A stretch of 22,383 nucleotides of DNA from DATMYQ01 sp035560935. GTDB taxonomy: Bacteria > Bacillota > Negativicutes > Sporomusales > Sporomusaceae. A model generated the notes under the pieces. It was not told the DNA's origin. It saw only the letters and a list, made by a program, of their open reading frames with translations, and did not search any database. The DNA is taken from contig DATMYQ010000031.1 of assembly GCA_035560935.1 (NCBI GenBank), positions 1-22,383 on the forward strand. Direction: 5' to 3'. This document shows, piece after piece, positions 1 through 7,084 of the stretch. Positions within the stretch are counted from its first letter, which is position 1. Every line of letters begins with the position of its first letter. The position numbers and the translations under genes were made by a program.

Positions 1-23
1 ATAAATTTTATCCCTCTTTACAA

Positions 24-53
24 ATGATACCATTAATCCGTCATCCCAGTCAA
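24..53 (-). promoter_or_regulatory. Sigma-A-type promoter reading out of the window
   Basis: On the minus strand a -35 box TTGACT (53-48) is followed after 18 bases by a -10 box TATCAT (29-24). A TG one base upstream of the -10 makes it an extended -10. It lies about 40 bases past the era stop codon and points to a gene beyond the left edge. In many Firmicutes the gene after era is recO, but nothing of it is visible here. No terminator was found between era and this promoter. Confidence 0.5.
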
Positions 54-93
54 CAAAGCTGGTTCATCCGGTAGATTTTGACTCTGTTCTTTC

Positions 94-990
94 TTATTCG
101 AAGCCAAAATTACGCAACACGCCGTCTTTGTTCCGCCAGTCTTTTTTTACCTTGACCCACAGGTCTAAATATACTTTCGATCCCAATAACGTTTCAATAT
201 CACTCCGAGCCAGTTTTCCTACTTCTTTCAGCAAATGCCCGCCGGCGCCAATGACAATCCCTTTTTGCGATTCCCGTTCCACATAAATTACCGCGCGAAT
301 AAACAGATCATCGTTCTTACGGGTAGTGATTTCCTCAATATCCACTAAAATGGCATGCGGTATTTCCTCTTGCGTCATTAATAACACTTTCTCCCGGATC
401 AGTTCCGCGATCACCAACCGCTCCGGTTGGTCGGTGATCATATCTTCCGGATAATACTGAGGACCCGGTTCCAGATAGGTCTTAATCTCCGTGACCAGCC
501 CTTCCAGATTGGTCTTGTCCAGCGCGGAAATGGGGATCGTGGCCGCAAAGGTGTGCAGTGCGCTGTATTTTTCAATAATCGGCAGCAGTTGCGATTTTTG
601 CAGTTTATCAATTTTATTAATCGCCAAAATAACCGGCGTTTTGATCTTGGCCAGGCCGTCCAGAATGTAACGGTCTCCCGGTCCCAATTCCGCCGTGGCG
701 TCGATGACAAAAATGACGACGTCTACTTCCCGCAGCGTATTCTCCGCCGCGCGAACCATATATTCGCCCAATTTATGCTTCGGTTTATGAATACCGGGGG
801 TATCGATAAATAAAATCTGGCTGTCCGGTAAGGTCAGCACCCCCAGAATTTTATTGCGCGTTGTTTGCGGTTTGTCCGACATGATCGCTACTTTTTGACC
901 AATCAAGCTGTTCATCAAGGTAGATTTGCCAACATTCGGCCGGCCGATAACTGCGACGAAACCTGATTTATGCTGCGACGAAACTGCCAT
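94..990 (-). CDS. era: GTPase Era, 16S rRNA maturation and 30S assembly
   Basis: Era is a membrane-associated GTPase that binds the 3' end of 16S rRNA and acts as a checkpoint in 30S subunit assembly. The 298-residue protein has the G1 loop GRPNVGKS (residues 16-23), the G3 motif DTPG (63-66), a G4 NKID near residue 125 and a G5-like SAL. The C-terminal KH domain carries the VIGAGGHLLKEVG segment. Length is normal for the family. I chose the ATG at 990 rather than the GTG at 993 because the SD-like AAGGTGAT fits the ATG better. The ATG shares its A with the stop codon of cdd (TGATG), so translation is probably coupled. It is the last gene of the phoH-era unit. Confidence 0.97.
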   Translation of the reverse strand: MAVSSQHKSGFVAVIGRPNVGKSTLMNSLIGQKVAIMSDKPQTTRNKILGVLTLPDSQILFIDTPGIHKPKHKLGEYMVRAAENTLREVDVVIFVIDATAELGPGDRYILDGLAKIKTPVILAINKIDKLQKSQLLPIIEKYSALHTFAATIPISALDKTNLEGLVTEIKTYLEPGPQYYPEDMITDQPERLVIAELIREKVLLMTQEEIPHAILVDIEEITTRKNDDLFIRAVIYVERESQKGIVIGAGGHLLKEVGKLARSDIETLLGSKVYLDLWVKVKKDWRNKDGVLRNFGFE

Positions 991-1388
991 CACGCATCAC
1001 CTTCTTTCCTGAAATCCGTTTTATTAAAGCTGCAAGGCAACAATTCTTTCGTGGTCGTCACCCGTCTGTCTCCCTGCAAATTTTCCAGCATAACCTGTGG
1101 GATATCGAATTCCGCCATGACCTGGCGGCACGCGCCGCAGGGCGAAACCGGCTCAGGGGTATCGGCTACCACCGCTAACGCCAGCAGTATCCGTTCTCCC
1201 GCTGAAACTGCCTTGAAAATAGCAGTTCTCTCCGCACAGTTCGACAGTCCGTAAGAAGCATTTTCGATATTGCAGCCGCTATAAATTTTGCCGCTGGCTC
1301 CCAGCACGGCAGCCCCCACCGCAAATCCCGAATAGGGCGCATAAGCATTTTCTCTCGCCGTCCGTGCGGCCTTTAGCAAATTATCCAT
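990..1388 (-). CDS. cdd: Cytidine deaminase
   Basis: This enzyme deaminates cytidine and deoxycytidine to uridine and deoxyuridine in pyrimidine salvage. The 132-residue length is that of the small homotetrameric class. The zinc site is complete: Cys51 and the catalytic Glu53 in CAER, and Cys84 and Cys87 in PCGAC. An AGGAG ribosome binding site lies about 9 bases before the ATG. The stop codon overlaps the era start by one base, and dgkA lies 38 bases upstream. The dgkA-cdd-era order is standard in Firmicutes and supports the call. Confidence 0.96.
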   Translation of the reverse strand: MDNLLKAARTARENAYAPYSGFAVGAAVLGASGKIYSGCNIENASYGLSNCAERTAIFKAVSAGERILLALAVVADTPEPVSPCGACRQVMAEFDIPQVMLENLQGDRRVTTTKELLPCSFNKTDFRKEGDA

Positions 1389-1426
1389 GATAACAATCTC
1401 CTGTCAGTTTCACAACCGTTATTTTA

Positions 1427-1810
1427 TTAAACCAGGCGCTGCAGCAATCCCCAAAGCCAGGGTCCGAAGATCAGCACACCTACCACCACCGCCGCTACTG
1501 CAGCCAATAAAACGGCTCCCGCCGCCACATCCTTGGCAAGCGCTGCCAACGGATGATATTCCGGCATCACTAGGTCCACTACGGATTCAATGGCAGTATT
1601 GATCATTTCTGCCATTAAAACTGCCATAATCACCAGCACCAGCACGCAATATTGCAACGTGCTGAGTCCGGTCACAGCTCCGGCCAGCAATACGCCCGCC
1701 GCCGCCAGCAGATGAATTTTCATATTTCTTTGGGAGCAAAAGCAATAAGTGATCCCCTTGCCAGCGTCCTGAAACGCCGACAGCAGCGAACGCGTTTTTT
1801 TCGGTTTCAT
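1427..1810 (-). CDS. dgkA: Undecaprenol kinase / diacylglycerol kinase, DgkA family
   Basis: A small integral membrane kinase of 127 residues with three predicted helices (roughly residues 33-50, 52-70 and 95-118). The family signature is present: Glu68, Asn71 and Glu75 in AEMINTAIESVVDL, and Lys93-Asp94 in AKDVAAGAVL. Gram-positive members of this family phosphorylate undecaprenol, recycling the lipid carrier for wall synthesis, whereas the E. coli enzyme uses diacylglycerol. Substrate preference here is inferred from the Firmicutes-type context. The ATG is 15 bases after the ybeY stop, with only a weak GGCGGG-like ribosome binding site, which suggests translational coupling. Confidence 0.93.
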   Translation of the reverse strand: MKPKKTRSLLSAFQDAGKGITYCFCSQRNMKIHLLAAAGVLLAGAVTGLSTLQYCVLVLVIMAVLMAEMINTAIESVVDLVMPEYHPLAALAKDVAAGAVLLAAVAAVVVGVLIFGPWLWGLLQRLV

Positions 1811-1825
1811 CGTTACACCCGCCGG

Positions 1826-2299
1826 TTAACGGCCAATCCCCAGCAATTGCAGCACATGTTCTTCCTCTCCCCGCATTTCTTCCCGCTCTTCCTCGGTTTC
1901 ATGATCATAACCCAGCAAATGCATCATTCCATGGACGGTGAGATAGGCGACTTCCCGCTCCAGCCCATGATTGTATTCTTCCGCCTGACGCGCCGCCGTC
2001 TCCAGGGAAATGACGATATCTCCCAGCAGCACCGTCGGCGTCAGGTCAGCGTCGGCGACAATCTCTGGCTCCTCTCCTTCATTCAACGCGAAGGACAAAA
2101 CGTCCGTGGGACGGTCTTTCCCCCGGTATTGGAGGTTCAATTCATGAATATAAGGGTCATCCGCTAATACTACGCTCACTTCCGTATTTTCTTTCAGCCC
2201 GTAAACCTCAGCTGTTTTTGCAAGTACCGTTCTCACTGTTGTTTCCAGAGCAGGATCCACTGTCTTCCCGGGCCGGCAGTTGCTTATAGTTATTTCCAT
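1826..2299 (-). CDS. ybeY: Endoribonuclease YbeY, rRNA maturation factor
   Basis: YbeY is a zinc metalloprotein needed for 16S rRNA 3'-end maturation and ribosome quality control. The 157-residue protein has the zinc-binding signature HGMMHLLGYDHE, with His123, His127 and His133. The TDVLSF motif typical of the family lies at residues 65-70. The start at 2299 gives the usual N-terminus and has an AGAAAGG-type ribosome binding site upstream. That start lies inside the 3' end of pgpH, so the two genes overlap by 92 bases in different frames. Its neighbours PhoH and Era are also RNA- or ribosome-linked. Confidence 0.96.
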   Translation of the reverse strand: MEITISNCRPGKTVDPALETTVRTVLAKTAEVYGLKENTEVSVVLADDPYIHELNLQYRGKDRPTDVLSFALNEGEEPEIVADADLTPTVLLGDIVISLETAARQAEEYNHGLEREVAYLTVHGMMHLLGYDHETEEEREEMRGEEEHVLQLLGIGR

Positions 2300-4400
2300 T
2301 TTTCCCTTTCTTCCTTTCTAGTTCTTTCAAAGCCTCCGGATACTCAATCCGGTTATGAAACATGCCCGACAACAGACGAATATAAACATCGCCAATGATT
2401 TTCAGGTCTCGTAAAGTCAGATTGCATTCATCCAGCTGACCATCGTGAAGCCGTTCTTTAATCACTCGCCGTACCATCGCCTCAATACGGTTCACATTTG
2501 GTTTATTAATCGAACGTACGGCTGCTTCACAAGCGTCTGCCAGCATAACCAGCGCCGCTTCCTTGCTTTGCGGACAAGGCCCTTCATAGCGAAAATCCGC
2601 TTCAATAATGCATTCGCTTCTTTCCGTCTCCGCCGCCCGATTATAGAAATAGGAAACTAACATGGTTCCATGATGTTGACGAACAATATCCACAATCACT
2701 GCCGGTATTTGATATTCACGGCATAGTTCTTCACCGTCCCGTATATGAGAAGTAACAATCAGCGTACTCAGGGATGGTGCTATTTTATCGTGGGGATTTT
2801 CTGCCCCCACCTGATTTTCAATAAAGAAGTACGGTCGCTTAATTTTGCCAATATCGTGATAATAAGCGCCGACCCGAACAATAATAGGATCCGCTCCAAT
2901 ACTGCCGGCAGCCGTTTCCGCCAAATTCCCCACCAGCACACTGTGGTGATATGTTCCCGGAGCATCCATCATCAATCGCTGTAACAGAGGATGATTCGGT
3001 CTGGCAAAATTCAAAAGTTTAATCGTTGTTGTAATATTAAACGCATGCTCCAAATAAGGCAATAAACCAGTGGTAATTACGGCCACTGTAATCCCATTGA
3101 CCAGACCGATCACAATCTGCTGAAACAACTGCATATGTGGTAACTGTTCAATCAATCCCAGGGAACCGATAACCAAAAAATGGACTACTGCTATCATAAT
3201 GCCCGTTCGGGTCAAACTATAACCATGCGTCATTTTGGAAACACTATATATCCCTGTGAGGCTGCCGGCCAGAATCGTCACTATAGCTCTCATATCATTT
3301 TCCACAATGACGCCAAAAAATGCTACTAAAACCACTGCCATCATGATACCGGCCCGGGTATTGACCAAAATGGCGGTAAGCAACGCCCCTGCAGCCACCG
3401 GGGCTGCGAAAGCAGAATAATAATAGGCGGCTTTCCCCAGCATCACCGTCAACAATAAGATCAGTGTCAGCAACAGCAGCTTTGCATCGTTTTGGAATAC
3501 ATGCGGTGAAAAGCGTTTCAAATAACAGAGAAAAATCCCACTCATCGTCAGGACGAATACACCTAGTCCCAATACCCGTAACTCATTAAACCGACCGGCG
3601 TACAATCCCATTTCCTGCATAACCTGAATTTGTTCCACCGTCACCACATCACCGCGCCGGACCAAAACATAACCTTTCTTTACCGTTTCACGCACCGGTT
3701 CAATGTTAGCCAACGCCGCCTGTTTCCGTTTATCTGTCTCACGTACGTTCAAAATAAACGTTGGACGCAGTAAAGTTTGAGCAACACCGGCAATTACGGT
3801 CTCTACCGTTTTGCTCAATTCCAGTTCTTCAGTCTCAATCACTACTTGGCGGCGAGCGATGTCCAGGTCATCATCCCGTATACCCCGCTGCAGATATTTT
3901 CTCAACAAAGTCCGAGTATATTCTTCCGTTTTGGCGAGAGTGGGAGCATCCATTACTGCCAGTTCATTCACTACGGATTGCGGTAATGAAACCGATAGTT
4001 CCGCCTGTAACCGTTCTTGTTTTTGTTCCGTTGAAAGAGTATTTTTATCTGCTGCAACTAATTGAGCTGCTTTGAAGATCTGCCCCATACTTTCTTCCGC
4101 TTTGGTCATGGCAGCAACATCCAGATCGTACACATTGGCCACACTGGCCAGGACTTCCATTTCCAATTTTTTGGTTTTTGCCAAGTCCACATATGATACC
4201 GTACGAGGGGCAATCACGTCACTGTCACTGACCTGCCCTACCTGTAATGCAATCTTTTCCGGAAAAAAATCTGCCGAAAGAATAAGCATGCATAAGATAA
4301 AAAAAACCGTGCCTAATACCAGCCGATACGCCAAAGACTGAGTATAGTCGTTAGCGGACCGGTCCAGAAAATCTTGCAACAGTTGATGAATTGATCTCAT
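2208..4400 (-). CDS. pgpH: 7TM-HD cyclic-di-AMP phosphodiesterase, PgpH family
   Basis: This is the membrane-bound HD-domain phosphodiesterase that degrades the second messenger c-di-AMP (YqfF in Bacillus, PgpH in Listeria). In the 730 residues I see one N-terminal membrane helix (about 26-46), then an extracytoplasmic 7TMR-HDED sensor region to about 275. A block of seven helices follows to about residue 470, then a cytoplasmic HD domain. The HD metal motif is HDIGKIKRP from His515, with an upstream HH pair in TYHHSVLVGN. The family usually ends soon after the IEYPEAL segment. Here about 30 extra, low-complexity residues (Asn, Ser, Lys rich) run into the ybeY coding region. The gene lies 76 bases after phoH, a gap that holds a hairpin. 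Confidence 0.95.
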   Translation of the reverse strand: MRSIHQLLQDFLDRSANDYTQSLAYRLVLGTVFFILCMLILSADFFPEKIALQVGQVSDSDVIAPRTVSYVDLAKTKKLEMEVLASVANVYDLDVAAMTKAEESMGQIFKAAQLVAADKNTLSTEQKQERLQAELSVSLPQSVVNELAVMDAPTLAKTEEYTRTLLRKYLQRGIRDDDLDIARRQVVIETEELELSKTVETVIAGVAQTLLRPTFILNVRETDKRKQAALANIEPVRETVKKGYVLVRRGDVVTVEQIQVMQEMGLYAGRFNELRVLGLGVFVLTMSGIFLCYLKRFSPHVFQNDAKLLLLTLILLLTVMLGKAAYYYSAFAAPVAAGALLTAILVNTRAGIMMAVVLVAFFGVIVENDMRAIVTILAGSLTGIYSVSKMTHGYSLTRTGIMIAVVHFLVIGSLGLIEQLPHMQLFQQIVIGLVNGITVAVITTGLLPYLEHAFNITTTIKLLNFARPNHPLLQRLMMDAPGTYHHSVLVGNLAETAAGSIGADPIIVRVGAYYHDIGKIKRPYFFIENQVGAENPHDKIAPSLSTLIVTSHIRDGEELCREYQIPAVIVDIVRQHHGTMLVSYFYNRAAETERSECIIEADFRYEGPCPQSKEAALVMLADACEAAVRSINKPNVNRIEAMVRRVIKERLHDGQLDECNLTLRDLKIIGDVYIRLLSGMFHNRIEYPEALKELERKKGKNGNNYKQLPAREDSGSCSGNNSENGTCKNS

Positions 4401-4429
4401 CGATTTTCAACTCCAGTAGAATCCGATTA

Positions 4430-4470
4430 CCAGACATGATTCCCGAAATACGGTGGGAATCGCATGTCGG
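4430..4470 (-). other. Hairpin between phoH and pgpH
   Basis: Twelve paired bases: GACATGATTCCC at 4433-4444 matches 4455-4468 with a two-base bulge, closed by a short loop. It begins about 8 bases after the phoH stop codon. There is no following T-run on the minus strand, so a simple Rho-independent terminator is unlikely. An RNA-processing or transcript-stabilising element inside the operon is the more plausible reading. Confidence 0.55.
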
Positions 4471-4476
4471 GCTCAA

Positions 4477-5445
4477 TTAGTTGCGCGAATGCGACTTTGT
4501 ATTTTCGAAACGGTCATAAGCTTTGATAATCTGACTGACTATTTCATGGCGAATCACATCGCCTTCATTCAAATAAACCATTTCAATGCCGTTGACATCT
4601 TTCAGAACTTCCACAGCATGCTTCAGTCCGGAACGATGTGCCTGCGGCAAGTCCACTTGCGTCGCATCACCGGTAATAACCATCTTGGACCCAAATCCCA
4701 GACGCGTAAGGAACATTTTCATCTGTTCCAGCGTGGTATTTTGCGCTTCATCAAGAATGATAAAAGAATCGTCCAGCGTCCGTCCCCGCATATACGCCAG
4801 CGGTGCCACTTCAATAATATTTTTGGCCATATATTTTTGAACCGTTTCCATACCCAGTACATCGTACATCGCATCGTACAACGGGCGCAGGTACGGATCC
4901 ACCTTTTCCTGCAAATCGCCGGGAAGAAACCCTAATTTTTCACCGGCTTCCACTGCCGGCCGGGTAAGGATAATTCTTTCCACTTCTTTAGTTTTCAACG
5001 CCAATAAAGCCATGGCCACTGCCAGGTAAGTTTTTCCTGTACCGGCCACGCCAACACCAAAGGTAATATAGTTATTCCTGATCGCTTCCAAATATATTTT
5101 TTGTCCCAATGTCTTGGGCTTGATATGACGTCCGCGGGCAGTGATCAAAACGGTATCTTCCATCATCTGATGAAGGTGTTCCACCCGGCCTTCATTCAAC
5201 ATCCTCAGACTGTACCGTACATCATGGGAAGTTACAGGATTGCCCTGACGATAGAGAAATAGCAACTCAGCAAATAAACGGATGATCTTTTCCACTTCTT
5301 CCGGTTCACCATCAAGGACCAATTCCTCGCTGCGTGCCGTTAGGCGGCAAGCACACTGATCATTCACCAATCGAAGGAATTCGTCATTACGCCCCAATAT
5401 CGCGACCGCTTCCTGATGATCGGCAAAGTTAATTCGTTTTTCCAA
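4477..5445 (-). CDS. phoH: PhoH-like ATPase
   Basis: A P-loop ATPase of 322 residues, the usual length for the phoH gene next to ybeY. The Walker A motif GVAGTGKT is at 132-139 and the Walker B segment FIILDEAQ ends at about 235. The helicase-like segment VITGDATQVDLP follows. The N-terminal 110 residues match the family's KH-like extension. The family is linked to RNA metabolism, and the recurrent phoH-ybeY pairing suggests a shared rRNA role, but the exact function is unsettled. The start codon is TTG at 5445: a strong GGGGAGG ribosome binding site lies about 10 bases upstream and no in-frame ATG fits better. It is the first gene of its transcription unit, after a strong terminator. Confidence 0.95.
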   Translation of the reverse strand: MEKRINFADHQEAVAILGRNDEFLRLVNDQCACRLTARSEELVLDGEPEEVEKIIRLFAELLFLYRQGNPVTSHDVRYSLRMLNEGRVEHLHQMMEDTVLITARGRHIKPKTLGQKIYLEAIRNNYITFGVGVAGTGKTYLAVAMALLALKTKEVERIILTRPAVEAGEKLGFLPGDLQEKVDPYLRPLYDAMYDVLGMETVQKYMAKNIIEVAPLAYMRGRTLDDSFIILDEAQNTTLEQMKMFLTRLGFGSKMVITGDATQVDLPQAHRSGLKHAVEVLKDVNGIEMVYLNEGDVIRHEIVSQIIKAYDRFENTKSHSRN

Positions 5446-5475
5446 GAAAATTTTTCCTCCCCAGCAGCCAGACTC

Positions 5476-5503
5476 ATATTAAACCTTTATATGGATTCGA
5501 CAA
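5476..5503 (-). promoter_or_regulatory. Possible promoter of the phoH-era unit
   Basis: On the minus strand a weak -35 TTGTCG (5503-5498), a 16-base spacer and TAATAT (5481-5476) precede phoH by about 30 bases. Each box matches consensus at only four of six positions. A promoter is expected here because a terminator closes the previous unit just upstream, but the exact boxes are uncertain. Confidence 0.35.
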
Positions 5504-5560
5504 CAACCCCCTGATTCCTCCAGAGCAATCTCTTTTTCTCATTCCATCTCATCATATAAT

Positions 5561-5611
5561 CAAAGAAAATGCCGTCCCTGGCAGCACCTGAGGCCGCAGA
5601 GACGGCATTTT
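5561..5611 (-). terminator. Rho-independent terminator after the nfeD-floA unit
   Basis: The arms AAAATGCCGTC (5566-5576) and GACGGCATTTT (5601-5611) are perfectly complementary. The stem extends by a G-U pair and three more pairs. On the minus strand the stem ends in TTTTCTTT. It begins one base after the stop codon of the small proline-rich gene and separates it from phoH. Confidence 0.85.
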
Positions 5612-5612
5612 G

Positions 5613-6011
5613 TCAACGAAACTGTCGTGAACGATGAAACGGTTCCCGGCAGCGGGGCTGTCCCAAAATGGTGGCGAAAACGATACCGTTCGCCAACAGC
5701 GCCGGTGTCAACTTTCCCTGCCACGCGCCGCTGTCATTGTTAGATAACCCCTGCGGCACATCCACCGGCGGCGGCATGCTCACCGCTGGCATCGTTCCCC
5801 GCGAGATCGTCGAGGGTTCCGCAATATCCAAGCGTTCCATCGGCAATCCCCGGGGAGGCTCCGGTATATTGGCCGGTTTTCCCTGAGCCATCGGTTCAGG
5901 AATTTCCGGATATTCATATTCCTCCGGTTTTTTCCTCTTTTTCAGCAGTTCGGGAACCAGGTAGAACAGCAGCATTACCAGTATCGGAATAATGATATCC
6001 ATACCGATCAC
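5613..6011 (-). CDS. Small proline-rich membrane-anchored protein of unknown function
   Basis: I do not recognise a named family. The 132-residue product has one N-terminal membrane helix (about residues 5-20), then a basic KKRKK stop-transfer patch. An acidic, proline-rich linker follows (30-90), then a short, more hydrophobic C-terminal segment, LTPALLANGIVFATILGQP at 101-119, and a basic tail. This looks like a tethered adaptor with the bulk in the cytoplasm. The GTG start at 6011 overlaps the floA stop by four bases (GTGA). An ATG at 6002, with GGTGATC just upstream, is an equally good start and gives 129 residues. Tight linkage to floA and nfeD suggests a role with the flotillin-like protein. 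That is inference only. Confidence 0.75.
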   Translation of the reverse strand: MIGMDIIIPILVMLLFYLVPELLKKRKKPEEYEYPEIPEPMAQGKPANIPEPPRGLPMERLDIAEPSTISRGTMPAVSMPPPVDVPQGLSNNDSGAWQGKLTPALLANGIVFATILGQPRCREPFHRSRQFR

Positions 6012-7015
6012 CGGCCTTTCGGTTCATCATGATGCGCCGGTCGGGCATCCGCCGGTCCCGATTTGGCGATCGTCTCCCGCATTTGCGTGTCCGCCATGAG
6101 GTTGTTCATATTATAGTAGTCCATAACACCCATCCGGCCTTCTTGCAGCGCCAGCGCCAAACCATGAGGAATTTCCGCCTGGGCTTCCACCACTTTGGCT
6201 TGCATTTCCTGGGTATAAGCGCGCATTTCCTGCTCTCGGGCCACCGCCATCGCCCGCCGCTCCTCTGCTTTGGCCTGGGCAATCCGTTTTTCCGCTTCCG
6301 CCTGGTCCGTCATCAGTTCGGCGCCAATGTTACGGCCCACATCCACATCGGCAATATCAATGGACAGAATTTCAAAAGCCGTACCCGAATCCAGCCCTTT
6401 GGTCAACACCGTGCGGGAAATGTAATCCGGATTGGCCAGCACTTCTTTGTGATCCTCGGTGGAACCGACGGTTGTTACGATCCCTTCACCAACCCGGGCG
6501 ATAATGGTGGCTTCGCCGGCGCCGCCCACCAGGCGGTCCAGATTGGCCCGGACCGTTACCCGTGCTTTTACTTTCAATTCGATACCGTTCTTGGCCACCG
6601 CCGAGACGAAAGGCGTTTCGATGACCTTGGGGTTTACGCTCATTTGCACCGCTTCCAGCACGTTGCGCCCGGCCAGGTCAATGGCCGCCGACCGTTCAAA
6701 GGGCAGCGGTATTTGCGCCCGTTGCGCGGCAATCAACGCGTTGATCACTTTGTCCACGTCGCCGCCAGCCAGAAAATGCGCTTCCAGCTGGTTTACATTG
6801 ACTTCCAAGCCTGCCTTGTTGGCTTTAATCAGCGGCATCACAATTTTCACCGGCGGTACCCGCCGCAAACGCATGCCCACCAGCGTAAAAATTCCCACAT
6901 TCACTCCTGCCGCCATGGCGGAAATCCACAATCCCAACGGGACAAAATGCAGAAAAATCGCCACCCCGATAATAAACAGAAAAACAAAAAACACACTTCC
7001 CACTAACGTTACCAT
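6008..7015 (-). CDS. floA: Flotillin-like membrane scaffold protein FloA
   Basis: FloA (YqfA) oligomerises in functional membrane microdomains and influences membrane fluidity and membrane-protein assembly. The protein has a hydrophobic N-terminus with two helical stretches (about 3-22 and 28-48). A SPFH/PHB-like domain follows, then an Ala/Glu-rich coiled-coil region around 215-290 (AEAEKRIAQAKAEERRAMA). I set the start at the ATG at 7015 because GGAGG lies 8 bases upstream, giving 335 residues, close to the Bacillus protein. A longer frame to 7054 has no such site. It follows nfeD by 69 bases, the usual nfeD-floA pairing, and overlaps the next gene by four bases. Confidence 0.95.
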   Translation of the reverse strand: MVTLVGSVFFVFLFIIGVAIFLHFVPLGLWISAMAAGVNVGIFTLVGMRLRRVPPVKIVMPLIKANKAGLEVNVNQLEAHFLAGGDVDKVINALIAAQRAQIPLPFERSAAIDLAGRNVLEAVQMSVNPKVIETPFVSAVAKNGIELKVKARVTVRANLDRLVGGAGEATIIARVGEGIVTTVGSTEDHKEVLANPDYISRTVLTKGLDSGTAFEILSIDIADVDVGRNIGAELMTDQAEAEKRIAQAKAEERRAMAVAREQEMRAYTQEMQAKVVEAQAEIPHGLALALQEGRMGVMDYYNMNNLMADTQMRETIAKSGPADARPAHHDEPKGR

Positions 7016-7084
7016 AAATTTTACCTCCTTCAGTTCTTCTTTTCTTCGGTTCACTCAGTCAGTCTCACGCTAAAACAATCGCCG

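Noticed and set aside
2208..2299. A later start for ybeY to remove the overlap with pgpH
   Set aside because: The N-terminal MEITISN segment aligns with the normal family start and has an upstream ribosome binding site. A later start would truncate the protein.
6029..7006. A 325-codon plus-strand open frame opposite floA
   Set aside because: Shadow frame with a very His/Arg-rich, low-complexity product and no start signal.
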